From Conexibacter sp. SYSU D00693 (lineage in GTDB: Bacteria > Actinomycetota > Thermoleophilia > Solirubrobacterales > Solirubrobacteraceae): DNA of 64,000 nt. Made by a program: the position numbers and the translations under genes. The stretch's first letter is position 1; the number at the start of each line of letters is the position of its first letter. A model generated the notes under the pieces. That model was given only the letters and a program-made list of their open reading frames with translations. It did not search any database and had not been told where the DNA came from. This document shows, piece by piece, positions 1-8,767 of the stretch. The stretch is from assembly GCF_017084525.1 (NCBI RefSeq), contig NZ_CP070950.1, positions 434,001-498,000 of the forward strand, read 5' to 3'.

Positions 1-1
1 C

Positions 2-271
2 GGCGTCTTCCTGCGCAACCAGAACCGCCGGCCCGTCGCGCAGTTCACCGCGACGCCGTCGGCCAAGGGGATCGTGCTCAACGGCTCGCTGTCGTCGGAC
101 CCCGAGGGCCAGGAGCTGCGCTACCGCTGGTTCGACGGCGCCCAGGAGATCGGGACCGGGGTCGTGCTCACCCACCCGGTGCCCACCGGGAGCGGCCACC
201 AGATCCGCCTCGAGGTCAGCGACCCGGCGGGCCTCACGACGTCGTCCGGCGTGCAGGAGCTCCTCGGATGA
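2..271 (+). CDS. C-terminal end of a PKD-fold protein (partial)
   Basis: This reading frame is open at the left edge of the window, so only the last 89 residues are visible. They contain a PKD-like segment: a RPVAQFTATPS strand, a SSDPEG turn and a closing LEVSDPAG strand, the usual layout of a polycystic-kidney-disease beta sandwich in exported proteins. The stop codon overlaps the ATG of the next gene by four bases, so the two are surely co-transcribed. Sitting directly ahead of a PilX-like minor pilin and a prepilin peptidase, it is probably a pilus-associated or surface-exposed component. The N-terminus, where a prepilin signal would be, lies outside the window. Confidence 0.7.
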   Translation, partial: GVFLRNQNRRPVAQFTATPSAKGIVLNGSLSSDPEGQELRYRWFDGAQEIGTGVVLTHPVPTGSGHQIRLEVSDPAGLTTSSGVQELLG

Positions 272-1491
272 CGCGCCGGCTGCGCCAGGAGGAGGGCGGC
301 TGGGCGCTCGTCACGGCCATCGGCCTGCTGGCCGTGCTCCTGGCCCTCGGGCTCGCGACGTTCTCGCAGGTCGACGCCCAGCAGCAGGCGTCGGGCATGT
401 CGCGCCAGAAGGAGTCGGCCTTCAACGCCGCCGAGGCGGCGCTGAGCGCCCAGATCTTCGCGCTGGCCCAGGACTGGCCGGGGCGGGGGAGGGCGACGGC
501 GCCCTACGTGCCGTGCACGCAGGCGTCGGTCTCGCCGCGCTGCCCGAGCGCAGACTCGATGGCGCCCGCGCTCACGACGCCCGACGCGCGACGCGGCGTG
601 TCGTGGACCACGAGCGTGCGCGACAACGGCACCGGGGCCACGCGCTCGTTCTACGACGACGCACTGACGGCGAGCGCGCCGGGCTACGACGCCGATGGCG
701 ACGGACGGCTCTGGGTGCGCGCGCAGGCACGCGTCGCCGAGCGCACCCGGACCGTGGTGGCGCTCGTGCGCGTCGAGGAGCTCCAGGAGGAGCTGCCCCA
801 GGCGGCGATCATCACCGGCCGCCTCCAGATCTCGAACAACGGCAACAAGGTCATCGTCGACGGCAGCCAGGGGTCGCTGCCCACGCTGTCGGTGCGCTGC
901 ACGCCGCAGGCGCTCGGGGCCGTGCCGTGCCTCGGCCACGGGATCTCCAACGGGCTGTTCAGCACGCTCGCCGGGGTGCTGGCCAAGCTCGACCAGCAGC
1001 TCGCGCCCAACGTCACGGCCACGGGGTACGACGGGGGGCCGGCGCTCGAGGAGGACGCGCACGAGCGCCTAAAGCGCACCGCCATCGCCGACGGCGCGTA
1101 CTTCGCCACCTGCCCGTCGACCCCGCCGTCCGGGCGGATCGTCTGGATCGCCGCGGGGACCTGCACGTGGACGGGCAACCAGGTCGTCAACTCGGCGGCC
1201 GCGCCGGGGCTGCTGGTGCTCGAGCAGGCCACGCTCTACCTCGGCGGCACCGTCGACCTGCACGCGATCGTCTACGCGCCCAACCCCTCGGGGCGCACCG
1301 ACGCGCTCGTGCAGGTCCAGGGCAACGCGCGGGTCATCGGCGGCGTGCTCATCGACGGGCCGGGGACGCTCGTCGCCGGCTCGAGCAAGCTCAACGTGCA
1401 GCTCTCCAAGGCCGCCTACGACCAGGTCCGCAGCTACGCGTCGGCGGGCATGATCCAGAACACCTGGCGCGAGATCGTCCCCGCGTCGTAG
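268..1491 (+). CDS. PilX-like minor pilin / pilus assembly protein
   Basis: The 407-residue protein begins with a short basic stretch and then GGWALVTAIGLLAVLLALGL, which resembles the PilX_N transmembrane helix of type IV pilus minor pilins. This is followed by an Ala/Glu-rich helix (FNAAEAALSAQ) in the position of the pilin N-terminal helix. The large C-terminal part (from about residue 80) is beta-rich with several cysteines and should be outside the membrane. A repeated Gly/Asn/Val pattern near residues 320-370 suggests a polymer-like beta solenoid. The ATG overlaps the upstream stop (ATGA). The prepilin peptidase follows 41 bp later. The exact role in the pilus cannot be read from sequence. 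Confidence 0.75.
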   Translation: MTRRLRQEEGGWALVTAIGLLAVLLALGLATFSQVDAQQQASGMSRQKESAFNAAEAALSAQIFALAQDWPGRGRATAPYVPCTQASVSPRCPSADSMAPALTTPDARRGVSWTTSVRDNGTGATRSFYDDALTASAPGYDADGDGRLWVRAQARVAERTRTVVALVRVEELQEELPQAAIITGRLQISNNGNKVIVDGSQGSLPTLSVRCTPQALGAVPCLGHGISNGLFSTLAGVLAKLDQQLAPNVTATGYDGGPALEEDAHERLKRTAIADGAYFATCPSTPPSGRIVWIAAGTCTWTGNQVVNSAAAPGLLVLEQATLYLGGTVDLHAIVYAPNPSGRTDALVQVQGNARVIGGVLIDGPGTLVAGSSKLNVQLSKAAYDQVRSYASAGMIQNTWREIVPAS

Positions 1492-1532
1492 CGGTGGTCA
1501 AGGGCCACGGCGCCGCTGCCGATGCCCAGAGC

Positions 1533-2291
1533 ATGACCGCGTCGCTGGCCCCGGCCGCCCTGTTCGGCCTGCTGATCGGCTCCTTCCTCAACGTCGTCGC
1601 CTGGCGCCTGCCGCGCGGCGAGTCGCTCCTGCACCCCGGCTCGCACTGCCCGGGCTGCGACGCGCCCGTGCGCCCGTACGACAACGTCCCGGTCTTCTCG
1701 TGGCTGGTGCTGCGTGGGCGCTGCCGCGGGTGCAAGGAGCCGATCTCGGCGCGCTACCCCGTCGTCGAGGCCGTCACCGCCCTGCTGTGGGCCGCCGTCG
1801 TCGCCGGCCTGTGGGGCGAGGGGGCCGACCGCATCGTCCTGGGCCTCGTCCTCGTGACCTTCCTCGTGCCGATGACGCTCATCGACCTCGAGCACCGCAT
1901 CATCCCGAACAAGCTGACGCTGCCCGCCGCCGTCCTGGCGATCGCGCTCGGCGCCGCGCTGGCGCCCGACCGCCTGCCCGAGCAGCTGGCGTGGGGCGCG
2001 GGCGCGGGCGGCTTCTTCCTGCTCGCCGCGGTCGCCCACCCGAAGGGCATGGGCATGGGCGACGTCAAGCTCGCGGGCGTCCTCGGGCTCTACCTCGGCA
2101 AGGCCGTCGCGCCCGCGCTCATGGTCGCCCTGGTCGCCGGCGTCCTGGTCGGCGCGCTCGTCATCGCCCGGCTCGGCGCGGAGCAGGGCCGGCGCACCCA
2201 GGTGCCGTTCGGGCCGTTCCTCGCGCTGGGCGCCGTCGTCGCGCTGTTCGTGGGCGACGGGCTGATGGACAGCTACCTCGACCGGTTCTAG
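1533..2291 (+). CDS. pilD: Prepilin peptidase (type IV prepilin leader peptidase / N-methyltransferase)
   Basis: This 252-residue integral membrane aspartic protease cleaves the leader of prepilins and is expected to methylate the new N-terminus. Two CxxC pairs (Cys39/Cys42 and Cys64/Cys67) form the cytoplasmic zinc-binding loop of the bifunctional enzymes. The catalytic aspartates are Asp118 in TLIDLEHRIIP and Asp177 in the GMGD motif. Hydrophobic segments account for seven to eight membrane helices. I chose the ATG at 1533. An in-frame GTG at 1494 would add 13 residues before the conserved LIGSFLNVVAWRLPRGE start. Its place between a minor pilin and pilMNO agrees with the assignment. Confidence 0.93.
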   Translation: MTASLAPAALFGLLIGSFLNVVAWRLPRGESLLHPGSHCPGCDAPVRPYDNVPVFSWLVLRGRCRGCKEPISARYPVVEAVTALLWAAVVAGLWGEGADRIVLGLVLVTFLVPMTLIDLEHRIIPNKLTLPAAVLAIALGAALAPDRLPEQLAWGAGAGGFFLLAAVAHPKGMGMGDVKLAGVLGLYLGKAVAPALMVALVAGVLVGALVIARLGAEQGRRTQVPFGPFLALGAVVALFVGDGLMDSYLDRF

Positions 2292-2399
2292 CCGCCCGTC
2301 CTAGTCACTTCCGCGACGGCGGCTGGACGGACGTCCGATCGGACCCTGCCCAGGGTCGAGGTCCCGTCCGGCCACGCCGACCACTGAGGGGAACCACCC

Positions 2400-3491
2400 A
2401 TGGCCAAGCGCTCCCATACCGTCACGGGGCTCGAGATCGAGCCCACCGCCGTGCACGCCGCCAGCGTCAGCGTCAGCGGCACGATCCGCATCGAGCACGC
2501 GGCGATTGCGCCGCTCGACCCGGGCGTCGTGCGCGACGGCGAGGTCCAGGACCCGCTCGCGCTCGCCGAGGCGCTGCGCGAGCTCTTCGCGCAGCACAAG
2601 GAGCTCGACAAGCGCGTGCGCTTCGGCGTCGCCAACGCGAAGATCGTCGTGCGCCTCCTCGAGCTGCCGCCGATCGCCGAGACCAAGGAGCTCGACGCGG
2701 CGGTGCGCTTCCAGGCGCAGGACGCGATCCCGATGCCGATCGAGAGCGCGGTCCTGGACTGGCATCCGCTCGACGTCGTCGAGACCGAGGCCGGGCCGCG
2801 CCAGCGCGTGCTGCTCGTCGCCGCGCGCCGCGACATGGTCGAGAAGGTCCTCATGGCCGCCCAGGGCGCCGGGCTCAAGCCGGAGGGCGTCGACCTCTCC
2901 GCCTTCGCCATGGTCCGCGCGCTGCACCGGGACGAGCCGGCGGTCGACCCCGAGCTGCCCGCGGGCGCCACGTCGGTGCTCTACCTCGCCGTGGGCGGCC
3001 TCACGAACCTCGCCGTGGCGCAGGGCACGACCTGCCTCTTCACCCGCGTGCTGGGCGGCGGCCTCGAGGCCCTGGCCGTCGAGCTGGCCGAGCGCCGCCA
3101 GATCGCGCTGGGCGAGGCCCGCGCCGCGCTGACGCGCGCCGGCCTCGAGGGCGACCTCGACGTCGACGACCCCGACGTCGACCTCCTGCTCGACGCCCGC
3201 GCCGCGCTCGACGACGGCGTCACGCGGATCGCCTCCGACGTCCGCAACACCCTCGACTTCCACGTCATGCAGGACGGCGCCGCCGCCCCGGTCGGCCGCG
3301 TCGTCCTTGCCGGCGAGGCGGCCACGCTGCCCGGCTTCGCCGCCGCTCTGGGCCTCCAGCTCGGCCTGCCGGTCGAGCCCGCCATCGTGGCTGGTGCGCC
3401 GCTGGGCCTGGAGGCGGCGACGCTGGCCATCGCCGCCGGCCTCGGCGTGACGGAGGCTCCCGCCGACGCGCGCAAGGGAGGCGCTCGATGA
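2400..3491 (+). CDS. pilM: PilM, actin-like ATPase of the type IV pilus alignment complex
   Basis: The 363-residue protein has the SHS2/actin-like PilM architecture: an N-terminal TVTGLEIEPTAVHAA strand pair, a central FQAQDAIPMPIESAVLDW block typical of PilM, and a C-terminal actin-like half ending in LAIAAGLG. PilM is cytoplasmic, binds ATP and docks on the N-terminal tail of PilN. The ATG has a good GGGGAA ribosome site eight bases upstream (positions 2389-2394), after a 108-bp gap following pilD, so a promoter of its own is possible. The stop overlaps the pilN start by four bases. Confidence 0.9.
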   Translation: MAKRSHTVTGLEIEPTAVHAASVSVSGTIRIEHAAIAPLDPGVVRDGEVQDPLALAEALRELFAQHKELDKRVRFGVANAKIVVRLLELPPIAETKELDAAVRFQAQDAIPMPIESAVLDWHPLDVVETEAGPRQRVLLVAARRDMVEKVLMAAQGAGLKPEGVDLSAFAMVRALHRDEPAVDPELPAGATSVLYLAVGGLTNLAVAQGTTCLFTRVLGGGLEALAVELAERRQIALGEARAALTRAGLEGDLDVDDPDVDLLLDARAALDDGVTRIASDVRNTLDFHVMQDGAAAPVGRVVLAGEAATLPGFAAALGLQLGLPVEPAIVAGAPLGLEAATLAIAAGLGVTEAPADARKGGAR

Positions 3492-4237
3492 AGGCCGTCA
3501 ACCTCATCCCCGTCGAGGCCCGCCGCGGAGGCGGGTCGGCCGGCGGCCACTCCGGTGGCGCGGTCTACGCGCTGCTCGGGGCGCTCGCCGTGCTGGTCGT
3601 GCTCGCCGGTCTGTGGGTCGCCGCCGGCCGCCAGGCCGATGACCGCCGCGCCGAGCTCGCCGACGTCCGCGCCCAGGCCGACGCGGCCGAGGCGCGCGCC
3701 CAGGCGCTCGCGCCCTTCAGCCGCTTCGCCGCGGTCGCCCAGAGCCGTCTGCAGACCGTGCAGGGCATTGCCGGCTCGCGCTTCGACTGGTCGCACACGC
3801 TGCGTGAGGTCGCGCGCGTGATCCCCGCCGACGTGTCGCTCGAGGGCCTCGACGGCAGCGTGGCCGGCAGCGCCGGGGCCGCCACCGCGGGCACCGCGTC
3901 CGCCTCGGCCGGCGGCCCGACCCTGAAGGTCACCGGCTGCACGACGCGCAACGAGTCCGTGGCGCGCACCATGGCCGTCCTGCGCCAGATCGACGGCGTC
4001 GCCTCCGTCCAGCTCACGCAGTCCGAGAAGCAGGGCGACCGCGGCGGGCCCGCGGGCGCCACCGGCGTGGCCGGTGCCGCCGGCGGCGGGTCGACGACCG
4101 CCAGCTGCCGCGGGGAGGCACCGAAGTTCGAGATGACCCTGAGCTTCAAGCCCGTCCCCGTCGACGAGGACGCCGCCGCGGCCGCCTCGTCGACCACGAC
4201 CGCTGCCGCCATCACGACCGCCGGAGCCACCCCGTGA
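3488..4237 (+). CDS. pilN: PilN, bitopic type IV pilus assembly protein
   Basis: The start MKAVNLIPVEAR carries the conserved (I/V)NLIP tail that binds PilM. One membrane helix (about residues 27-46) and an Ala-rich coiled coil follow, then a ferredoxin-like extracytoplasmic domain. The protein is 249 residues, longer than typical PilN because of Ala/Gly/Thr-rich insertions near residues 120-140, 185-205 and at the C-terminus. Two cysteines, in TGCTTRN and TASCRGE, flank the second insertion and could form a disulfide outside the cell. It overlaps pilM (ATGA) and pilO (GTGA). Confidence 0.88.
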   Translation: MKAVNLIPVEARRGGGSAGGHSGGAVYALLGALAVLVVLAGLWVAAGRQADDRRAELADVRAQADAAEARAQALAPFSRFAAVAQSRLQTVQGIAGSRFDWSHTLREVARVIPADVSLEGLDGSVAGSAGAATAGTASASAGGPTLKVTGCTTRNESVARTMAVLRQIDGVASVQLTQSEKQGDRGGPAGATGVAGAAGGGSTTASCRGEAPKFEMTLSFKPVPVDEDAAAAASSTTTAAAITTAGATP

Positions 4238-5145
4238 CCACCCGCGACCGCCTCGTCGTCCTCGTCGTCGCCGTCCTCGCCCTTGCCGGCGCCGGGTTCT
4301 TCTTCGTCGTCAAGCCGGCGCGCGACGACGCGGCCAAGCTCGCCGACCAGGTGACCCAGGAGCAGGCGCGCCTGCAGACCGCGCAGGGCCAGGTCGAGTC
4401 GGCGCTCCAGGCCAAGCGCCGCTACAAGACCGACTACGCGACCGTCGCGCGGCTCGGCAAGGCGATCCCGCCGGACGACGACGTCGCGTCGCTCGTCTAC
4501 ACGCTGGAGAAGACCGCGGACCGCTTCGGCGTCGACTTCCGCGCCGTGAAGTCGGCGGGCGGCGGCTCGGCCTCGCCGGCCGCGACGACGACGACGACGC
4601 AGAGCGCCGCCGTGGCGCAGGCCTCCGGCTCCGCGTCGGGGGCGTCAACCGCGACCGGCTCCACCAGCGGCGCGGGCGCGGGCAGCTCCGGCTCTGGCTC
4701 GACGGCCGCCGGCTCGGTGCCGGCGACCCAGGCCGCCGCGGCCAGCGCGCCCGCCGGCTCGACCGTCGGCACCGCCGGCCTGCCGACGCTGCCCTTCACC
4801 TTCACCTTCGACGGCTCGTACGCCGCGATGCGCAAGTTCCTCGGCGCCCTGGACGACCTCACCGTGGTCAAGCGCGGCGGCATCGTCGTCCGCGGCCGCC
4901 TGCTGACGATCGACGCCGTGAAGCTCGGGGCGTCGAAGGACGGGTTCCCGCGCGTCGAGGCCTCCGTCGAGGCCACCGCCTACCTGGTGCCCGCCACCGA
5001 GGGCACGACCGCCGGCGCCACGGCGGCCGGCCCGGCCGCGACCGCCACGACGGGCACCGCCACGCCGGCGTCCGCCACCCCGACCGGCTCCACGCCGTCC
5101 AGCGGCGGCTCGGTCGCGCCCCCGACCGCCGCCGCGACCCGCTGA
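4234..5145 (+). CDS. pilO: PilO, bitopic type IV pilus assembly protein
   Basis: The protein has a short cytoplasmic tail, one membrane helix (about residues 7-26), a coiled coil (residues 30-65) and a PilO-type extracytoplasmic domain split by about 70 residues of Ser/Thr/Ala/Gly low complexity (near 110-185). The second half (LPFTFTFDGSYAAMRKFLGAL) has the usual PilO strand-helix pattern. A second Thr/Ala/Pro-rich tail ends the protein. PilO heterodimerises with PilN in known systems. It starts with GTG overlapping the pilN stop. The low-complexity insert makes it 303 residues, clearly longer than the roughly 200 residues of standard PilO. Confidence 0.85.
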   Translation: MTTRDRLVVLVVAVLALAGAGFFFVVKPARDDAAKLADQVTQEQARLQTAQGQVESALQAKRRYKTDYATVARLGKAIPPDDDVASLVYTLEKTADRFGVDFRAVKSAGGGSASPAATTTTTQSAAVAQASGSASGASTATGSTSGAGAGSSGSGSTAAGSVPATQAAAASAPAGSTVGTAGLPTLPFTFTFDGSYAAMRKFLGALDDLTVVKRGGIVVRGRLLTIDAVKLGASKDGFPRVEASVEATAYLVPATEGTTAGATAAGPAATATTGTATPASATPTGSTPSSGGSVAPPTAAATR

Positions 5146-5164
5146 GACCAAGGACCCGACTCCG

Positions 5165-6013
5165 ATGACCGCCCTGCGCAACATCGTCAACGACCTCGTC
5201 GAGAAGAAGCTCTGGCCGATCGCCGTCCTGCTCGTGGTGGCGCTGGTCGCCATGCCCGTGCTCCTGCGGGGCGGCGACGAGCCGACGGCCGCGGTGCCGC
5301 CGCCGGCGGCCGCGACGGTCGACGACGACGCCCTGGCCACGGCGGGCGCCGCCGGCGGCGTCCAGGTGACCCTGGAGGGCGACGCGAAGGTCAAGAGCAC
5401 GCGCAAGGGCAGGCTCCGCGACCCGTTCGTCCAGCAGGGCGGCGACGCCCCGGCCGACGACGCGGCCGGCAGCACCGCCGGGACCGCCGCCGGCGCGGGC
5501 GCCGCGACCGGTGCAGGGGCGGCGGCAGGTGCCGGCGCCACCGCCGGTGCGACGCCGTCCATCCCCGAGCTGCCGTCGAGCGGCGACGGGGCCGGCTCCG
5601 GCGACAGCGGCGCGTCGACGGGCTCGGACAGCGCGCCGTCTCCGCCGTCGACGCCCTCCACGCCGTCGTCCTCCGGCGACGACGAGGACGACCGCGCGGA
5701 CGTCGTCCTGCGCTGGGGCGAGCGCGGCGGCGAGCTCAAGCGCATCGAGGACCCGAGCCGGCTGCGCGCCATCCCGAACTCGGGGTTCCCGCTGGTGGTC
5801 TACGCCGGCAAGCGCAGCGACGGCAAGGCCGTGCGCTTCGTCGTCAACGCCCTGACGCACGTCAGCAACGACGGCCGCTGCCGCCCCGATCGCAGCAACT
5901 GCCGCACGCTCGAGGTGCGCGAGGGCGGGACGGCGATCATCGAGATCGCTCGCAGCTCGACCGAGACCGAGTCCTACCGGCTCGAGGTCGTGCGCATCGG
6001 CAAGTCCGGATAG
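5165..6013 (+). CDS. Membrane-anchored protein in the PilP position
   Basis: This 282-residue protein has a short N-terminal cytoplasmic segment, one membrane helix (about residues 18-36), a linker very rich in Ala/Gly/Ser/Pro/Asp (roughly 100-180) and a compact beta-rich domain from about residue 178 (VVLRWGERGG to the end) containing two cysteines. Its place 19 bp after pilO, and the order membrane anchor, flexible linker, beta domain, recall PilP. No sequence motif confirms homology, so this is a positional inference. It ends the pilus cluster; aroC begins 28 bp later with its own promoter-like hexamer. Confidence 0.7.
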   Translation: MTALRNIVNDLVEKKLWPIAVLLVVALVAMPVLLRGGDEPTAAVPPPAAATVDDDALATAGAAGGVQVTLEGDAKVKSTRKGRLRDPFVQQGGDAPADDAAGSTAGTAAGAGAATGAGAAAGAGATAGATPSIPELPSSGDGAGSGDSGASTGSDSAPSPPSTPSTPSSSGDDEDDRADVVLRWGERGGELKRIEDPSRLRAIPNSGFPLVVYAGKRSDGKAVRFVVNALTHVSNDGRCRPDRSNCRTLEVREGGTAIIEIARSSTETESYRLEVVRIGKSG

Positions 6014-6025
6014 CGGCCCCGACCG

Positions 6026-6031
6026 TAGACT
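6026..6031 (+). promoter_or_regulatory. Candidate -10 element (TAGACT) of aroC
   Basis: TAGACT fits the actinobacterial TAnnnT -10 pattern and ends 10 nt before the aroC ATG, with no ribosome-binding sequence between. This suggests a leaderless or nearly leaderless transcript that starts the shikimate operon apart from the pilus genes. Confidence 0.45.
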
Positions 6032-6041
6032 CCGGCGCCGC

Positions 6042-7217
6042 ATGACGCTGCGCCTGATCACCGCCGGGGAGTCGCACGGGCCGGGCCTGACCTGCGTGGT
6101 CGAGGGCCTGCCCGCGGGGCTCGAGCTCGACCGCGACGCCATGGACCGCGACATGGCGCGCCGGCAGCTCGGCCACGGCCGCGGCGGGCGCATGAAGATC
6201 GAGAAGGACCGCGCCGACGTCACGTCCGGCGTGCGCCACGGCAAGACGATGGGCGGCCCGATCGCGCTCTCCGTCGCCAACCGCGACTACCAGAACTGGG
6301 AGGAGCGGATGAACCCGTGGCCGGTCGAGAAGGAGGTGCCCGAGGTGCACCTCCCGCGGCCCGGCCACGCCGACCTCGTCGGCGTGTGGAAGTACGGGCT
6401 CAGCGACGTGCGCAACGTCCTCGAGCGCGCGAGCGCCCGGGAGACCGCGGCCCGCGTGGCCGGCGGCGCGCTGGCCCGCGCGTTCCTCGCGGCCGTCGGC
6501 GTCGAGGTCCGCTCGCACGTCGTGCAGATCGGCTCGGTCCAGGCGCCAGAGCGTGACCTCGCGCCCTCGTTGAGCGACTTCGACGGCGTCGACGACGACC
6601 CCGTGCGCTGCCTGGACCCCGAGGTCTCGCGCCAGATGGTCGAGCACATCAACGTCCAGCGGAAGGCCAACCAATCGCTGGGCGGCGTCTTCGAGGTCGT
6701 GGCCTACGGCCTCGTGCCCGGCCTGGGCTCCCACATCAGCTGGGAGGAGCGCCTCGACGGCCGCCTGGCCCACGCGATCTGCTCCATCCAGGCCGTCAAG
6801 GGCGTCGCCATCGGGGACGCGTGGGACGTCGCGGGGCGCCCCGGCTCCGAGGCCCACGACGAGATCTTCTACGACGACGAGCGCGGCTACTTCCGCGAGA
6901 CGAACCACGCGGGCGGCCTCGAGGGCGGCATGACGACCGGCGAGCCGCTGCTCGTCCGCGGGGCCATGAAGCCGCTGCCGACGCTGACGCGCCCGCTGCG
7001 CTCCGTCGACATCTCCACGCGCGAGCCGTCGCAGGCGCTGCGGGAGCGCACCGACTCCACGACCGTCCCCGCCGCCGGCGTCGTGGGCGAGGCGATGGTC
7101 GCCTTCGTCCTGGCCGACGCCTACCGGCGCAAGTTCGGCGGCGACCACATCGACGACGTGCGCGCCGCGATCGCCCGCTACCGCGAGCGCATCGGGTGGA
7201 AGCCGCGCCAGGCGTAG
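6042..7217 (+). CDS. aroC: Chorismate synthase
   Basis: This enzyme catalyses the last shikimate-pathway step, converting 5-enolpyruvylshikimate-3-phosphate to chorismate with reduced FMN. The 391 residues show the family signatures in order: GESHGPGL (about 8-15), the LSDVRNVLERASARETAA block (about 122-139), HAGGLEGGMTTGEPL (about 289-303) and the RTDSTTVPAAGVVGEAM block near 334-350. Length and motifs are those of a complete enzyme. It is the first gene of the operon aroC-aroKB-aroQ-peptidase. The next gene probably overlaps its 3' end by 22 bp. Confidence 0.97.
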   Translation: MTLRLITAGESHGPGLTCVVEGLPAGLELDRDAMDRDMARRQLGHGRGGRMKIEKDRADVTSGVRHGKTMGGPIALSVANRDYQNWEERMNPWPVEKEVPEVHLPRPGHADLVGVWKYGLSDVRNVLERASARETAARVAGGALARAFLAAVGVEVRSHVVQIGSVQAPERDLAPSLSDFDGVDDDPVRCLDPEVSRQMVEHINVQRKANQSLGGVFEVVAYGLVPGLGSHISWEERLDGRLAHAICSIQAVKGVAIGDAWDVAGRPGSEAHDEIFYDDERGYFRETNHAGGLEGGMTTGEPLLVRGAMKPLPTLTRPLRSVDISTREPSQALRERTDSTTVPAAGVVGEAMVAFVLADAYRRKFGGDHIDDVRAAIARYRERIGWKPRQA

Positions 7218-8767
7218 ACGCCGGCGCGCCGCCGCTGCGCGACGGCGCGGTGGTGCTCGTCGGCTACATGGGCGCCGGCAAGACGACGCTCGCCGGCCGC
7301 CTGGCCGAGGCGCGCGGCCTGCGCCACCGCGACACGGACACGCTGCTGGCCGAGCGCGCCGGGCGCACGATCCCGCAGCTCTTCGCCGACGAGGGCGAGG
7401 CCGGCTTCCGCGACCGCGAGGAGCGCCTCGTGCTCGAGGTCCTCGCCGGCGCCGGCCCGGGCGACGTCGTCTCGCTCGGCGGCGGCGCGGTGCTGCGCCC
7501 CGCGGTGCAGGAGGCGCTGGACCGTCACGTCGTCGTGCTGGCCGAGGTCGACGCCGACACCGCGTGGAGTCGTTGCGGCGGCGTGGACCGCCCCTTGGCG
7601 ACCGACCCTGCGAGCTTCGCCGCGCGGCTGGCGGACCGCACCCCGACCTACGAGGCGCTGGCCGACGCGTTCGTGCCGGCGACCGCCGACGCGGATGTCC
7701 TGGTGCGCGCGGCCGGGCTGCTCGACGCATTGCGCGAGGCTCCCGGCGGCGCGCGCGGCGTCTGGGCCCGGGCGGGCGCCACCGAGCACCCGGTGCTCGT
7801 CGGCCGCGGCGTCCTGCGCACCCCGCGCGGGGCGCTCGTCGGCGGCCGGTCCTTCGTGGTGACCGACGAGGCGGTGGCCGAGCACCACCTCGGCACGCTG
7901 CCCGACCTCAACGGCGCGGTCGAGATCCCGCCCGGCGAGGAGCACAAGACGCTGGCCACCGCCGAGCGCGTGTGGCGCGCGCTGGCGGCCCAGGGGGTCA
8001 CGCGCACCGACCACGTCGTCGCGCTGGGCGGTGGCGTCGTCGGCGACCTCGCCGGCTTCTGCGCCGCCTGCTACCAGCGCGGCATCCCGGTGGTCCAGTG
8101 CCCGACGACGGTCGTCGCGCAGGTCGACTCGGCCTACGGCGGCAAGACGGGCGTCGACCTCCCCGAGGCCAAGAACTACGTCGGGGCCTACCACCAGCCG
8201 GCGGCCGTCCTCGTCGACCCGGGGACGCTGACGACGCTGCCGGCCGAGGAGCTCGCGGCCGGCTACGCCGAGGTGGTCAAGACCGCGCTCATCGCCGGCG
8301 GGGCGCTGTGGGAGCGCATCGCGTCCGGTGCGCCGGTCGACGACGACGTCGTCCTGGCGTGCGCGCGCACGAAGCTCGCGGTCGTCGCGGCCGACGAGCG
8401 CGACGGCGGGCTGCGCCAGGTCCTGAACCTCGGCCACACCGTCGGCCACGCGCTCGAGACGGTCACGGGCTACGGACGCCTGCGCCACGGCGAGGCCGTC
8501 GGCCTGGGGCTGCTCGCCGCGCTGCGCCTCAGCGGCCAGGACGCGCTGCGCGAGGAGGTCGCCGGGCTGCTCGGCGCGGCCGGCCTGCCGACGTCCTTCG
8601 ACGAGGCCGACCCCGAGGAGGTCGTCCGCGCCACCGCGAAGGACAAGAAGCGCGTGGGGGAGGGGCCGACGCCGTTCGTCCTCGTGCGCGCGCCGGGCGA
8701 CGTCGTCCACGGCCAGGAGGTCCAGGGCGCCGACGTCCTGGCGGCCGTGCGAGAGTTGGCCGGGTGA
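7196..8767 (+). CDS. aroKB: Bifunctional shikimate kinase / 3-dehydroquinate synthase
   Basis: One uninterrupted frame encodes two shikimate enzymes. Residues 19-180 are shikimate kinase, with the P-loop GYMGAGKT (23-30), the DTD substrate-binding aspartates (46-48), GGGA at 95-98 and the RTPTYEALAD lid/adenine segment. From about residue 185 it is a class I dehydroquinate synthase, with the NAD-binding GGGVVGDLAGF block, PTTVVAQVDSAYGGKTGVD, and zinc ligands in AEVVK, LGHTVGHALE and RHGEA. I chose GTG 7196, which leaves 18 residues before the kinase core; GTG 7250 is a shorter alternative. No stop or frameshift separates the domains. The aroQ GTG overlaps its stop. Confidence 0.93.
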   Translation: MEAAPGVDAGAPPLRDGAVVLVGYMGAGKTTLAGRLAEARGLRHRDTDTLLAERAGRTIPQLFADEGEAGFRDREERLVLEVLAGAGPGDVVSLGGGAVLRPAVQEALDRHVVVLAEVDADTAWSRCGGVDRPLATDPASFAARLADRTPTYEALADAFVPATADADVLVRAAGLLDALREAPGGARGVWARAGATEHPVLVGRGVLRTPRGALVGGRSFVVTDEAVAEHHLGTLPDLNGAVEIPPGEEHKTLATAERVWRALAAQGVTRTDHVVALGGGVVGDLAGFCAACYQRGIPVVQCPTTVVAQVDSAYGGKTGVDLPEAKNYVGAYHQPAAVLVDPGTLTTLPAEELAAGYAEVVKTALIAGGALWERIASGAPVDDDVVLACARTKLAVVAADERDGGLRQVLNLGHTVGHALETVTGYGRLRHGEAVGLGLLAALRLSGQDALREEVAGLLGAAGLPTSFDEADPEEVVRATAKDKKRVGEGPTPFVLVRAPGDVVHGQEVQGADVLAAVRELAG

